Assembly (NCBI GenBank): GCA_017745115.1
Contig: JAGIAA010000070.1
Location: forward strand, 1-5,879
Source: Sphingobium sp.
GTDB taxonomy: Bacteria; Pseudomonadota; Alphaproteobacteria; Sphingomonadales; Sphingomonadaceae
Direction of reading: 5' to 3'
Length of the DNA: 5,879 nucleotides
This document shows, one piece after another, positions 1 through 5,278 of the stretch; within the stretch, counting starts at the first letter, position 1, and each line of letters begins with the position of its first letter. A program made the translations under genes and the position numbers. The notes beneath the pieces are model-generated. The model made no database searches and was not told where the DNA came from. It saw only the letters and a list, made by a program, of their open reading frames with translations.

Positions 1-300
1 ACCGGCGTCGGGACTGAGCGCTTCGACGTGGCCCGCGAGCTCGAGCATATCGCGCTCAACGACCCCTATTTCATCGAGAAGAAGCTCTACCCGAACGTCG
101 ATTTCTATTCGGGCATCATCCTCTCGGCGATGGGCTTCCCGACCGACATGTTCACGGTGCTCTTCGCCCTCGCCCGCACCACGGGCTGGGTCGCGCACTG
201 GAACGAAATGATCTCGGACCCCGAGCAGAAAATCGGCCGCCCGCGCCAGCTCTACACCGGCCCAGCCCAGCGCGACTACGTGCCGGTCGGCAAGCGCTGA
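1..300 (+). CDS. gltA: Citrate synthase, C-terminal part (5' end outside window)
   Basis: This is the last 99 residues of type II (hexameric, GltA-like) citrate synthase, which condenses oxaloacetate and acetyl-CoA to citrate at the entry of the TCA cycle in the cytoplasm. The frame is open from base 1, so the gene starts upstream; the GTG at 28 is an internal valine codon. The motif YPNVDFYSG contains the catalytic aspartate (codon 100-102, equivalent to Asp362 of E. coli). It is followed by [10 protein letters not shown], whose Arg matches E. coli Arg387, and by GRPRQLYTG, whose first Arg matches Arg407; both bind substrate. The C-terminus RDYVPVGKR ends where the family usually ends, so the gene is intact at its 3' end. 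A hairpin 24 bases past the stop could end its transcript. The identification is from motif recognition and is very secure. Confidence 0.97.
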   Translation, partial: TGVGTERFDVARELEHIALNDPYFIEKKLYPNVDFYSGIILSAMGFPTDMFTVLFALARTTGWVAHWNEMISDPEQKIGRPRQLYTGPAQRDYVPVGKR

Positions 301-323
301 AGCCCATTACGGACCCATTCCCG

Positions 324-343
324 CTCTCCCCATCGGGGGAGAG
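324..343 (+). terminator. Hairpin after gltA, possible terminator
   Basis: An 8-bp perfect stem (CTCTCCCC at 324-331 with GGGGAGAG at 336-343) closes a 4-base loop (ATCG). It lies 24 bases after the gltA stop and is followed by GTTCTCT, only a weak T-rich tail. It may terminate gltA transcripts, but its core is the same CCCTCTCC-type palindrome repeated downstream, so it could simply be the first copy of that repeat family. Confidence 0.5.
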
Positions 344-350
344 GTTCTCT

Positions 351-374
351 AGCCCTCTCCAGTGGAGGAGGGCT
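351..374. repeat. CCCTCTCC-type palindromic repeat
   Basis: AGCCCTC at 351-357 pairs with GAGGGCT at 368-374. TCC at 358-360 pairs with GGA at 364-366 around a 3-base loop, leaving G367 as a single bulge. This is the second of several GC-rich hairpins between gltA and the DUF559 gene that share the CCCTCTCC core. Repeats of this style are scattered through intergenic regions of many alphaproteobacteria; that is general knowledge and was not tested here. Confidence 0.7.
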
Positions 375-415
375 GGGTGAAGGAACGAAACTCATTTCCG
401 GCAGGACATGCCTTT

Positions 416-448
416 AGCCCTCTCCCGCAAGCGGGAATGACAAGGGCT
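416..448. repeat. CCCTCTCC-type palindromic repeat, nested hairpin
   Basis: An outer stem AGCCCT (416-421) / AGGGCT (443-448) encloses an inner stem TCCCG (423-427) / CGGGA (432-436) with a CAAG loop. The left arm again contains CCCTCTCCC. The stretch 375-415 between this and the previous repeat shows no gene and no other clear signal. Confidence 0.6.
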
Positions 449-464
449 GAATAGAGAAGATATT

Positions 465-524
465 CCCTCTCCCCTTCAGGGGTCGGCCAGAGTCACGTGC
501 CTCTGGCCGAGGCTAGGGAGAGGG
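465..524. repeat. Compound palindrome spanning the DUF559 ORF's nominal start
   Basis: Outer arms CCCTCTCCC (465-473) and GGGAGAGGG (516-524) are perfect 9-bp complements. Inside them TCGGCCAGAG (483-492) and CTCTGGCCGA (501-510) form a perfect 10-bp stem with an 8-base loop at 493-500. An alternative local hairpin CCCCT/AGGGG (471-475 with 478-482) is also possible. The GTG at 497 lies in the apical loop. The whole unit is about 60 bases and would form a stable cruciform or RNA stem-loop. It is the most elaborate member of the local repeat family. Confidence 0.8.
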
Positions 525-880
525 GAGCGACTTCGCGGAGCCGAGCTTCATTGCAGCATGCGAAGTCGATGCGCTCAGTCCCGACGCCGGCTGAGGCCGC
601 TCTTTGGTATCATTTGCGGGCGCATCGCTTCAGCGGCGCGAAGTTCCGGCGTCAGACCGTGATCGGACCCTTCATAGCCGATTTTACCTGCCGAACTGCG
701 ATGCTGGTCATCGAGATCGATGGCGATACGCATGGCTTGCGTACAAAAGCAGATGCCCAGCGCACTGAACTTATCGAGAAAGCTGGGTGGCGTGTCGTTC
801 GATTCAGTAATGCCGAGGTGATGGGGAATATCGAGGCCGTTCCTGGCCGCATCGAAGCGCTGCTGATCCCCTCTCCCTAA
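497..880 (+). CDS. DUF559 (Vsr-like endonuclease-fold) protein
   Basis: The protein belongs to the DUF559 family, small proteins related in fold to very-short-patch-repair and restriction-type endonucleases. Its biological role is unknown. In the 127-residue longest reading, the domain begins near the TPAEAALWYHLR segment (about 30-41). It continues through KFRRQ and IGPFIADF (49-63), LVIEIDGDTH (70-79) and GWRVVRFSNAEVMGN (97-111), the usual order in the family. Candidate acidic and metal-binding residues are Asp62, Glu73, Asp75 and His79. The domain looks complete. The start is uncertain: GTG 497 sits in a hairpin loop without a well-spaced Shine-Dalgarno. In-frame TTG 551 (GGAG at 537-540) or ATG 569 would remove the repeat-encoded N-terminus and still keep the domain. 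The C-terminal residues IPSP and the stop are encoded inside another copy of the repeat. The gene converges with def. The family call is firm; function and start are not. Confidence 0.85.
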   Translation: MPLAEARERGATSRSRASLQHAKSMRSVPTPAEAALWYHLRAHRFSGAKFRRQTVIGPFIADFTCRTAMLVIEIDGDTHGLRTKADAQRTELIEKAGWRVVRFSNAEVMGNIEAVPGRIEALLIPSP

Positions 881-904
881 CCCTCTCCCCTAAAGGAGAG
901 AGGG
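869..904. repeat. CCCTCTCC repeats at DUF559 3' end, possible bidirectional terminator
   Basis: Two direct copies of the core occur at 869-877 and 881-889, followed by the inverted arm GGAGAGAGGG at 895-904. TCTCC (884-888) pairs with GGAGA (895-899) over a 6-base loop, and CCC (881-883) can extend to GGG (902-904) across a two-base bulge. The DUF559 stop TAA (878-880) lies within the repeat, and the def stop on the other strand lies at 936-938. The hairpin is therefore well placed to separate the two convergent transcripts, although no strong T-tract follows it. Confidence 0.6.
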
Positions 905-935
905 AATCTTCAGCGCTTATCCCACACGGATCGCC

Positions 936-1466
936 TCAAGCTGCCTTGCGCGCCTTGGCCAGCTTCTTGAGCACCATGTCGCGCTTCAGGCGGGAGAGAT
1001 GGTCGATGAAGAGAATGCCTTCGAGATGATCCATCTCATGCTGGAGGCAGGTGGCGAGCAGCCCGTCCAGCTCCTGCTCATGGATCTTGCCGGTGCGGTC
1101 CATCCAGCTGGCGCGGATTCGCGCCGGACGCTCGACCTCGGCATATTGCTCCGGCACGGAGAGACAGCCTTCGTTATAGACTGACTGCTCCGGTGAACCC
1201 TCGAGAATCTGCGGATTGATGAACACCATGGGCCTGCGCACCGGCGGCGCATCTTCCTCGTCCGATTCCGGCTCCTGCAGGTCGATCACGAGCAGCCGCT
1301 TGGGCACGCCGACCTGGATCGCGGCAAGGCCGATGCCGGGCGCCGCGTACATCGTCTCGAACATGTCGTCGATGAGCGTCTGGAGATCGTCGTCGATCGC
1401 CTCCACCGGTGTCGAGATGGTGCGCAGCCGCGGGTCGGGCGTTTCAAGGATCGGAAGCAGGGCCAT
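936..1466 (-). CDS. def: Peptide deformylase
   Basis: This metalloenzyme removes the N-formyl group from the initiator methionine of nascent proteins at the ribosome exit. The 176-residue product has all three family motifs: GIGLAAIQ (44-51), EGCLS (99-103, metal-ligand Cys101) and HEMDH (143-147, two His ligands and the catalytic Glu144). The ATG at 1466 is chosen because [15 protein letters not shown] is the normal N-terminus. A GTG at 1535 in the same frame would add 23 residues unlike the family. An acidic stretch, [11 protein letters not shown] (65-75), is a slightly enlarged loop between motifs 1 and 2. The C-terminus is basic ([10 protein letters not shown]). No clear Shine-Dalgarno precedes the ATG. 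def is separated from fmt by the exported-protein gene and recR rather than adjacent to it as in many bacteria. Confidence 0.97.
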   Translation of the reverse strand: MALLPILETPDPRLRTISTPVEAIDDDLQTLIDDMFETMYAAPGIGLAAIQVGVPKRLLVIDLQEPESDEEDAPPVRRPMVFINPQILEGSPEQSVYNEGCLSVPEQYAEVERPARIRASWMDRTGKIHEQELDGLLATCLQHEMDHLEGILFIDHLSRLKRDMVLKKLAKARKAA

Positions 1467-1475
1467 GATGCCGCA

Positions 1476-1504
1476 GAGATATGGGAGCGCCTGCTCAAGA
1501 TCAA
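1476..1504 (-). promoter_or_regulatory. Candidate def promoter close to the start codon
   Basis: Reading the - strand, TTGATC (1504-1499) and TATCTC (1481-1476) are separated by exactly 17 bases. Transcription would begin near 1469, about three bases before the def ATG, giving an almost leaderless mRNA, which fits the lack of a Shine-Dalgarno. The -10 box matches only three of six consensus positions, so this is tentative. Confidence 0.25.
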
Positions 1505-1651
1505 GCGTCAGGGTCTGCGTTTGTTCCGATGGCACTGATCGCGTGCGTGAACCAACCAGACGCGTAGCTCCGGCACTCGACGACCACAGTTGTCAACGAT
1601 TGGCAAATTTCACCAACTACTGGGGAAAGTCAGACCTTCCCGCCGTCGTCA

Positions 1652-1692
1652 TTTTTCGGTTTTTTGGCTGTTTTTCGGCCTTTGTGCTGTTT
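1652..1692. promoter_or_regulatory. Helically phased T-tracts upstream of the sigma-54-like promoter
   Basis: T-runs lie at 1652-1656, 1660-1665, 1671-1675, 1681-1683 and 1690-1692, with centres 8.5 to 10.5 bases apart, close to one helical turn. Such phasing is expected to bend DNA. It lies directly upstream of and abutting the -24 element, where curvature can help an upstream activator contact the polymerase. No clear IHF consensus site was found. Confidence 0.35.
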
Positions 1693-1707
1693 GGCACAGT
1701 TAGTGCA
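1692..1707 (+). promoter_or_regulatory. Candidate sigma-54 (RpoN) -24/-12 promoter
   Basis: TGGCACAGTTAGTGCA matches the sigma-54 consensus (TGGCAC, ten bases between the GG and GC pairs, TTGCW). GG is at 1693-1694 and GC at 1705-1706 with exactly ten bases between. The TGGCAC half is perfect and the -12 half (TGCA) deviates at one consensus base. Transcription would begin near 1718, giving a leader of about 49 bases before the ATG at 1767. No competing -35/-10 pair was evident for this gene. It is a motif match only, and whether the genome encodes RpoN is unknown from here. Confidence 0.45.
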
Positions 1708-1766
1708 CTGAGACAGGAGCAGGCCGAGCCGCGGCCCGCATCACCGGTTGGTTCAAGGAGAGAAAC

Positions 1767-2042
1767 ATGTTCAAAGCCCCCCTCATCGCCATTTCAGCAA
1801 TGGCCGTCATTCTCGGTTCAGCCGCTGCGTCGGCGGCAACCAAATCCGATGAACAAAAGACGGCGCTGACCGTCGAACACAAAAATGGTGAAACCCTATA
1901 TTGCCTGACGGAAAAGGCTCTCACTGGCAGTCGCCTGCCCGTCAGAACCTGCAAAAATCGTGCGGAATGGGCGAAGGACGGCTTCAAGTTCCCCGAAGAC
2001 CGTAGTGCGGCTGACAAGAGTGCGGAAGCGCCAAAGGGCTGA
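1767..2042 (+). CDS. Small exported protein with a two-cysteine TGSRLP core
   Basis: The product is 91 residues of unknown function. Residues 1-23 form a typical Sec signal peptide: Lys3, a hydrophobic core APLIAISAMAVILGSAAA, and cleavage predicted after ASA (Ala23). The mature protein of 68 residues is very hydrophilic. It is built around LYCLTEKALTGSRLPVRTCKNRAEW (44-68), where Cys46 and Cys62 could form a periplasmic disulfide around the TGSRLP turn. I recognise this as a common small-protein pattern of sphingomonads (C...TGSR...C.xRAEW) without an assigned role. The start is well supported by AAGGAG at 1755-1760, six bases before the ATG. The gene stands alone, behind a sigma-54-like promoter and in front of a hairpin, and converges with recR. 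The tail (SAADKSAEAPKG) looks disordered. Confidence 0.85.
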   Translation: MFKAPLIAISAMAVILGSAAASAATKSDEQKTALTVEHKNGETLYCLTEKALTGSRLPVRTCKNRAEWAKDGFKFPEDRSAADKSAEAPKG

Positions 2043-2063
2043 TCCGGGCAGTCAGAAGGCCAG

Positions 2064-2095
2064 GAAGGCGGCGACCATCGGGCCTCGCCGCCTTC
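2064..2095. terminator. Bidirectional hairpin between convergent genes
   Basis: GAAGGCGGCGA (2064-2074) and TCGCCGCCTTC (2085-2095) form an 11-bp perfect GC-rich stem with a 10-base loop. It begins 22 bases after the stop of the small exported protein, and its right arm overlaps the first two bases of the recR stop region (2094-2096). No T-run follows on either strand, so termination would be of the T-less or factor-assisted kind. Confidence 0.55.
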
Positions 2096-2690
2096 AGCCG
2101 ATCGGCCGGCGGGCGCGCAGGGCCTGGGCCAGCGTGCCCTCGTCCAAATAGTCGAGCTCGCCGCCGACCGGCACGCCGTGGGCGAGTTGGGTCAGCCGCA
2201 CCGGATAAGCTTCCAGCCGCTCGGCGATATAATGCGCCGTGGTCTGGCCCTCGAGCGTCGCGTTCATCGCCAGCACGACCTCGTCTATGCCGCCCGCGGC
2301 GACGCGCGAGATGAGCGGCGCTATGGCAAGATCCTCGGGCCGCACGCCATCGAGCGCCGACAGGCGCCCGCCCAGCACATGGAAACGGCCCGGAAACAGT
2401 CGGGACTTCTCCAGCGCCCAGAGATCCGCCACATCCTCGACCACGCACAGAGACTTGGCGTCGCGCCGTGGGTCCGCGCAAATGCCGCAGGGATCGATCG
2501 TGTCGACATTGCCGCAGATGCCGCAGTGGACCATCTTCTCGTTGACGCTGTCCAGCGCACGCAAGAGCGGCCCCAAAGCCGTCTCGCGCTTCTGGAGCAG
2601 GTACAGCACCGCGCGGCGGGCCGAGCGCGGCCCCAGGCCGGGCAGCCGGGCCAGTGCTTGCGTGAGGGCGTCGATCTCGGGTGAGGACAT
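2094..2690 (-). CDS. recR: Recombination mediator RecR
   Basis: RecR works with RecO (and RecF) to load RecA onto SSB-coated single-stranded DNA at gaps and stalled forks. The 198-residue product matches the usual length of about 200. An N-terminal helix-hairpin-helix includes [14 protein letters not shown] (13-26). A C4 zinc finger has Cys56, Cys59, Cys68 and Cys71 in [22 protein letters not shown]. The Toprim domain runs from about 80 to 172, with [14 protein letters not shown] (acidic Glu85) and [22 protein letters not shown]. The C-terminal region contains [19 protein letters not shown] 2690 is preferred over in-frame TTG 2699, which overlaps a candidate -10 box and adds three non-family residues. 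No Shine-Dalgarno is visible before either start. The gene is divergent from fmt (54-bp gap) and is not adjacent to dnaX-ybaB, its frequent neighbours elsewhere. Confidence 0.97.
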   Translation of the reverse strand: MSSPEIDALTQALARLPGLGPRSARRAVLYLLQKRETALGPLLRALDSVNEKMVHCGICGNVDTIDPCGICADPRRDAKSLCVVEDVADLWALEKSRLFPGRFHVLGGRLSALDGVRPEDLAIAPLISRVAAGGIDEVVLAMNATLEGQTTAHYIAERLEAYPVRLTQLAHGVPVGGELDYLDEGTLAQALRARRPIG

Positions 2691-2698
2691 GACGACCA

Positions 2699-2726
2699 AT
2701 TAAAGGCTTGCGCTTCCCCGATACAA
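2699..2726 (-). promoter_or_regulatory. Candidate recR promoter giving a near-leaderless transcript
   Basis: On the - strand TTGTAT (2726-2721) is followed after 16 bases by TTTAAT (2704-2699), which matches TATAAT at five of six positions. Transcription would begin around 2692, one or two bases from the ATG at 2690. This agrees with the missing Shine-Dalgarno. The -35 box is poor (three of six), so the call rests mainly on the -10 box and spacing. Confidence 0.35.
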
Positions 2727-2744
2727 GCGTTTCAGAAGGGCGCC

Positions 2745-3668
2745 ATGCGGATCATCTTCATGGGAACGCCGGATTTCGCCGTGCCGACGCTCGATGCCCT
2801 CGTCGCGGCAGGGCACGAGATCGTCGCGGTCTACACCCAGCCCCCGCGCCCGGCCGGCCGTGGCAAGGCCCCGCGCCCGAGCCCGGTCCAGGCGCGCGCG
2901 GAAGCATTGGGCTTGCCGGTCCGCACGCCCCTCACCTTGCGCGAACCGGCCGAGCAGGAGGCGTTCGACGCGCTGGAGGCCGAAGCCGCCGTGGTCGCCG
3001 CTTATGGCCTGATCCTGCCGCTGGCGGTGCTCCACGCCCCGCGCCTGGGCTGTCTCAACGTCCACGCCTCGCTGCTGCCGCGCTGGCGCGGCGCCGCGCC
3101 GATCCAGCGCGCGATCCTTGCGGGCGACGCGGAAACCGGCGTCACGATCATGGCGATGGGCAAGGGCCTCGACACGGGGCCCATGCTGGCGAAGGTCGCC
3201 ACGCCGGTCGACGGCAAGACGGCGGGCGAATTGACCGACGAACTCGCGCAGTCCGGCGCGACACTCATGGCCAACGTGCTCGGTAACATCGGCGCCTATC
3301 CGCCCGTCGTGCAGCCCGAAGAGGGCGTCACCTATGCCGCCAAGATCGACAAGGCCGAAAGCCGGATCGACTTCGCCGCGGGCGCCGGCGCCGTCGAGCG
3401 GCAGGTGCGCGCCTTCAATCCTGCACCGGGCGCCTGGTTCGAGGTGAATGGCGAGCGGATCAAGATTCTCGCGGCCAAGGTCCTGCCGGGGCTCGAGACG
3501 CGTGGCGACGCGCCGCCCGAGCCAGGAACCGTGATGGGCCCGCTGCTCATCTGGTGCGGCGACGGCGCCCTCGGTCCGCTGCTCGTCCAGCGCGCCGGCA
3601 AGAGCGCGATGACCATGCCCGAGCTGCTGCGCGGCTTCTCCATCCCGCCCGGCACGGTGCTCGCTTGA
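2745..3668 (+). CDS. fmt: Methionyl-tRNA formyltransferase
   Basis: Fmt transfers a formyl group from 10-formyl-tetrahydrofolate to methionyl initiator tRNA, giving fMet-tRNA for translation initiation. The 307-residue protein has the usual N-terminal Rossmann-type domain beginning [16 protein letters not shown]. The tRNA-contacting loop [15 protein letters not shown] lies at 35-49. The catalytic triad is Asn105 and His107 in [21 protein letters not shown] plus Asp143 in GLDTGPML, matching E. coli Asn106, His108 and Asp144. The C-terminal OB-like domain starts near residue 205 (RIDF) and includes [12 protein letters not shown]. The ATG at 2745 is preceded by AGAAGGG (2734-2740) four bases upstream. 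The gene is first in a fmt-truA operon. Its partner enzyme Def is encoded about 1.3 kb away on the other strand. Confidence 0.98.
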   Translation: MRIIFMGTPDFAVPTLDALVAAGHEIVAVYTQPPRPAGRGKAPRPSPVQARAEALGLPVRTPLTLREPAEQEAFDALEAEAAVVAAYGLILPLAVLHAPRLGCLNVHASLLPRWRGAAPIQRAILAGDAETGVTIMAMGKGLDTGPMLAKVATPVDGKTAGELTDELAQSGATLMANVLGNIGAYPPVVQPEEGVTYAAKIDKAESRIDFAAGAGAVERQVRAFNPAPGAWFEVNGERIKILAAKVLPGLETRGDAPPEPGTVMGPLLIWCGDGALGPLLVQRAGKSAMTMPELLRGFSIPPGTVLA

Positions 3669-4411
3669 CCCGTTTCGCCTTCACCGTGGAATATGACGGC
3701 CGCCCTTATATGGGCTGGCAGCGGCAGGCGCATGGCCCGACGGTCCAGCAGCACATCGAGGAGGCGCTCGGCCGGATCGTCGGGACCGAACCGGTCGTCC
3801 ACTGCGCTGGCCGCACCGATGCGGGCGTCCATGCCGTGGCCATGCGCGCCCATGCCGATCTCGATACGGCCATCAAGCCCTTCCGCCTTATGGAGGCCAT
3901 GAACGCCCATTTGCGGCCGGAGCCGATCGCCATCGTCGGCTGCGAGACGGTCTCCGACGAATGGCATGCCCGCTTTTCCTGCATCGGCCGCGCCTATGAA
4001 TATCGCATCCTGAATCGTCGTGCTCCGCTCACCTTCGAGGAAGGCCTTGTCTGGCGCGTGCCGAAGAAACTCGATGCAGCCGCCATGCATGAAGCCGCAC
4101 AGTTCCTTGTCGGCAAGCATGACTTCACCACCTTCCGCTCGGCGCATTGCCAGGCCGACAGCCCGGTCCGCACCCTCGACCGGCTCGACGTGGTGCGCAC
4201 CGGCGAGCGCATCACCATCCATGCGGAGGCGCGCAGCTTCCTGCATCATCAGGTTCGCTCGATGACCGGCTGCCTGGCATTGGTCGGCATGGGACATTGG
4301 CAAGTCATTGATATTAAAGCGGCTCTGGATGCGCGCGATCGGAGCTTTTTGGGGCATAATTCGCCCCCGGACGGCCTCTATTTCATGCGCGCGGACTACC
4401 CTAAGTCCTAG
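3665..4411 (+). CDS. truA: tRNA pseudouridine(38-40) synthase TruA
   Basis: TruA converts uridines 38, 39 and 40 in the tRNA anticodon arm to pseudouridine. The 248-residue protein starts [21 protein letters not shown]. It carries the catalytic aspartate Asp52 in GRTDAGVHA (equivalent to E. coli Asp60), the [18 protein letters not shown] segment (98-115) and [18 protein letters not shown] (191-208), all family hallmarks. The end [13 protein letters not shown] is typical. The start must be TTG 3665: the conserved region begins two residues later and no ATG or GTG lies nearby in frame. TTG overlaps the fmt stop as TTGA. No good Shine-Dalgarno precedes it, so translation probably depends on ribosomes terminating fmt. 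The 3' end shares CTAG with the convergent transporter gene. A longer 5' extension in this frame to 3554 is only open frame inside fmt. Confidence 0.96.
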   Translation: MTRFAFTVEYDGRPYMGWQRQAHGPTVQQHIEEALGRIVGTEPVVHCAGRTDAGVHAVAMRAHADLDTAIKPFRLMEAMNAHLRPEPIAIVGCETVSDEWHARFSCIGRAYEYRILNRRAPLTFEEGLVWRVPKKLDAAAMHEAAQFLVGKHDFTTFRSAHCQADSPVRTLDRLDVVRTGERITIHAEARSFLHHQVRSMTGCLALVGMGHWQVIDIKAALDARDRSFLGHNSPPDGLYFMRADYPKS

Positions 4412-5226
4412 AAACGGCGAGATATTCCAAAATAGACCTCAAGGCCCGGGCTGTTGAGGTCCAATCCCGCCACCGTCCCCAGATCGAACTGCCAATTGGA
4501 CGCTGGTTGCCACGCAACCGAAAGCCCCGCCAGCGCATGATCCTGCGTGCCCGACGGATCTTCGTCATGCACTTCCTCGACTTCCACCGACGTGCTGACA
4601 CTCGGAGACAGCGAGAAGCTCAAGCCCTCGACGGCCTGCCCCGCAAGATGACGCCCCTTCCCGCTGGCATTGACCGCCGCATCGATTTCCGGCGTCAGTT
4701 CGAGCGACACACCCTGCGCCACCGGGACAGCCATCGGCACCATGACGCCGCCACCCCAATCGCCGGCGCCGACGGTCCGGCCACCGGTCGGCAGCGTCAG
4801 GAAGGACTGCACGGCAGCGGAAAAGCCATTGCCGTCAGGATGCAGGATGCCGTGCTTATAACCGAGCGTCAGATCGCCAACGCCGCTCGAATGACTGATC
4901 CCGTTCGCATCGCGCGAGCGCACCGTCCCGAAGCTCGTCAGGCCGATCTGAACCTCGTTCTGATCGTCGAGCCCGTATCGCAGCAGCAGGTCTCCCGAGA
5001 CGATCGTGTCCGTCCGCGTGCCGGCCTGCTTGTCGACCGTCCAATCCGCAAGACCGAGCTCGGCCAGCACATGGCCGGAATCGACGATGCAGGGCGGCGT
5101 CGCCAGACCGGGCCTTGTCGGACAGAGACCGCGCAATTCGCCGTCGGCCAAGGCCGGACTGGCCAGAACCAGCGCTGCCAGGCCGAGGCCTGTATTGCGC
5201 CACGATCGGAACGTGCCTGTCTGCAT
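4408..5226 (-). CDS. Outer-membrane beta-barrel 'transporter' (phenol MetA-deg-like family)
   Basis: The product is 272 residues and is predicted to sit in the outer membrane. A signal peptide (1-27: Arg7, Arg10, hydrophobic [15 protein letters not shown]) is cleaved after ALA, before DG. The mature start has [32 protein letters not shown], with Cys35 and Cys46 likely disulfide-bonded. Alternating beta segments follow, with [12 protein letters not shown] (115-126) and [17 protein letters not shown] (152-168). The C-terminus [11 protein letters not shown] ends in Phe, the outer-membrane barrel sorting signal. I recognise the layout of proteins annotated simply as 'transporter' (PF13557-like, related to phenol-degradation MetA); the substrate is unknown. 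ATG 5226 is preferred because it opens directly onto the signal peptide and has GGAGA about six bases upstream; a 30-residue extension to 5316 would bury the signal. It follows the ATPase gene in the same direction at 52 bp and may be co-transcribed with it. Confidence 0.83.
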   Translation of the reverse strand: MQTGTFRSWRNTGLGLAALVLASPALADGELRGLCPTRPGLATPPCIVDSGHVLAELGLADWTVDKQAGTRTDTIVSGDLLLRYGLDDQNEVQIGLTSFGTVRSRDANGISHSSGVGDLTLGYKHGILHPDGNGFSAAVQSFLTLPTGGRTVGAGDWGGGVMVPMAVPVAQGVSLELTPEIDAAVNASGKGRHLAGQAVEGLSFSLSPSVSTSVEVEEVHDEDPSGTQDHALAGLSVAWQPASNWQFDLGTVAGLDLNSPGLEVYFGISRRF

Positions 5227-5227
5227 C

Positions 5228-5246
5228 GGAGTCTCCGGCGGACTCC
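5228..5246 (-). repeat. Inverted repeat covering the ribosome-binding site of the transporter gene
   Basis: GGAGTC (5228-5233) and GACTCC (5241-5246) form a 6-bp perfect stem with a 7-base loop. In the - strand mRNA the GGAGA used as Shine-Dalgarno for the ATG at 5226 lies partly in this stem (5232-5236). Folding could lower translation of the transporter. A weak TATAGG occurs just upstream (5252-5247), but no good -35 box was found. Confidence 0.4.
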
Positions 5247-5278
5247 CTATACCTCTCCCGATGAACGGAAGATAACAG

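Larger units (their letters stand above)
1467..1766. other. Divergent regulatory spacer between def and the small exported-protein gene
   Basis: No convincing gene is present in these 300 bases. Next to def lies a possible def promoter (1476-1504). GTTGTCAAC at 1589-1597 is a 9-base palindrome. Its - strand reading contains a perfect TTGACA (1596-1591), but no good -10 follows at the right distance. From 1651 the sequence becomes T-rich, and a sigma-54-like promoter follows at 1692-1707. The spacer is noticeably less GC-rich than the flanking genes. Confidence 0.6.

Noticed and set aside
324..904. Insertion sequence, CRISPR array or integron-like element
   Set aside because: The repeats are irregularly spaced palindromes rather than regular direct repeats with unique spacers. 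There is no transposase, integrase or target-site duplication that I can see.
1467..1535. Upstream GTG start for def at 1535
   Set aside because: It would add 23 residues not seen in peptide deformylases, whereas the ATG at 1466 gives the normal N-terminus.
1589..1597. TTGACA on the - strand as a -35 box for def
   Set aside because: No acceptable -10 hexamer lies 16-19 bases downstream, and the site is more than 120 bases from the def start.
1216..1869. 217-codon open frame on the + strand
   Set aside because: It lies antisense to def, runs through the promoter spacer and into the start of the exported-protein gene, and its Ser/Arg-rich composition is typical of a shadow frame.
2691..2699. 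TTG start for recR at 2699
   Set aside because: It adds only MVV, overlaps the best -10 box, and has no Shine-Dalgarno.
3332..4357. 341-codon open frame on the - strand
   Set aside because: It is entirely antisense to fmt and truA, both of which have full catalytic motifs. Long stop-free antisense frames are expected in GC-rich DNA.
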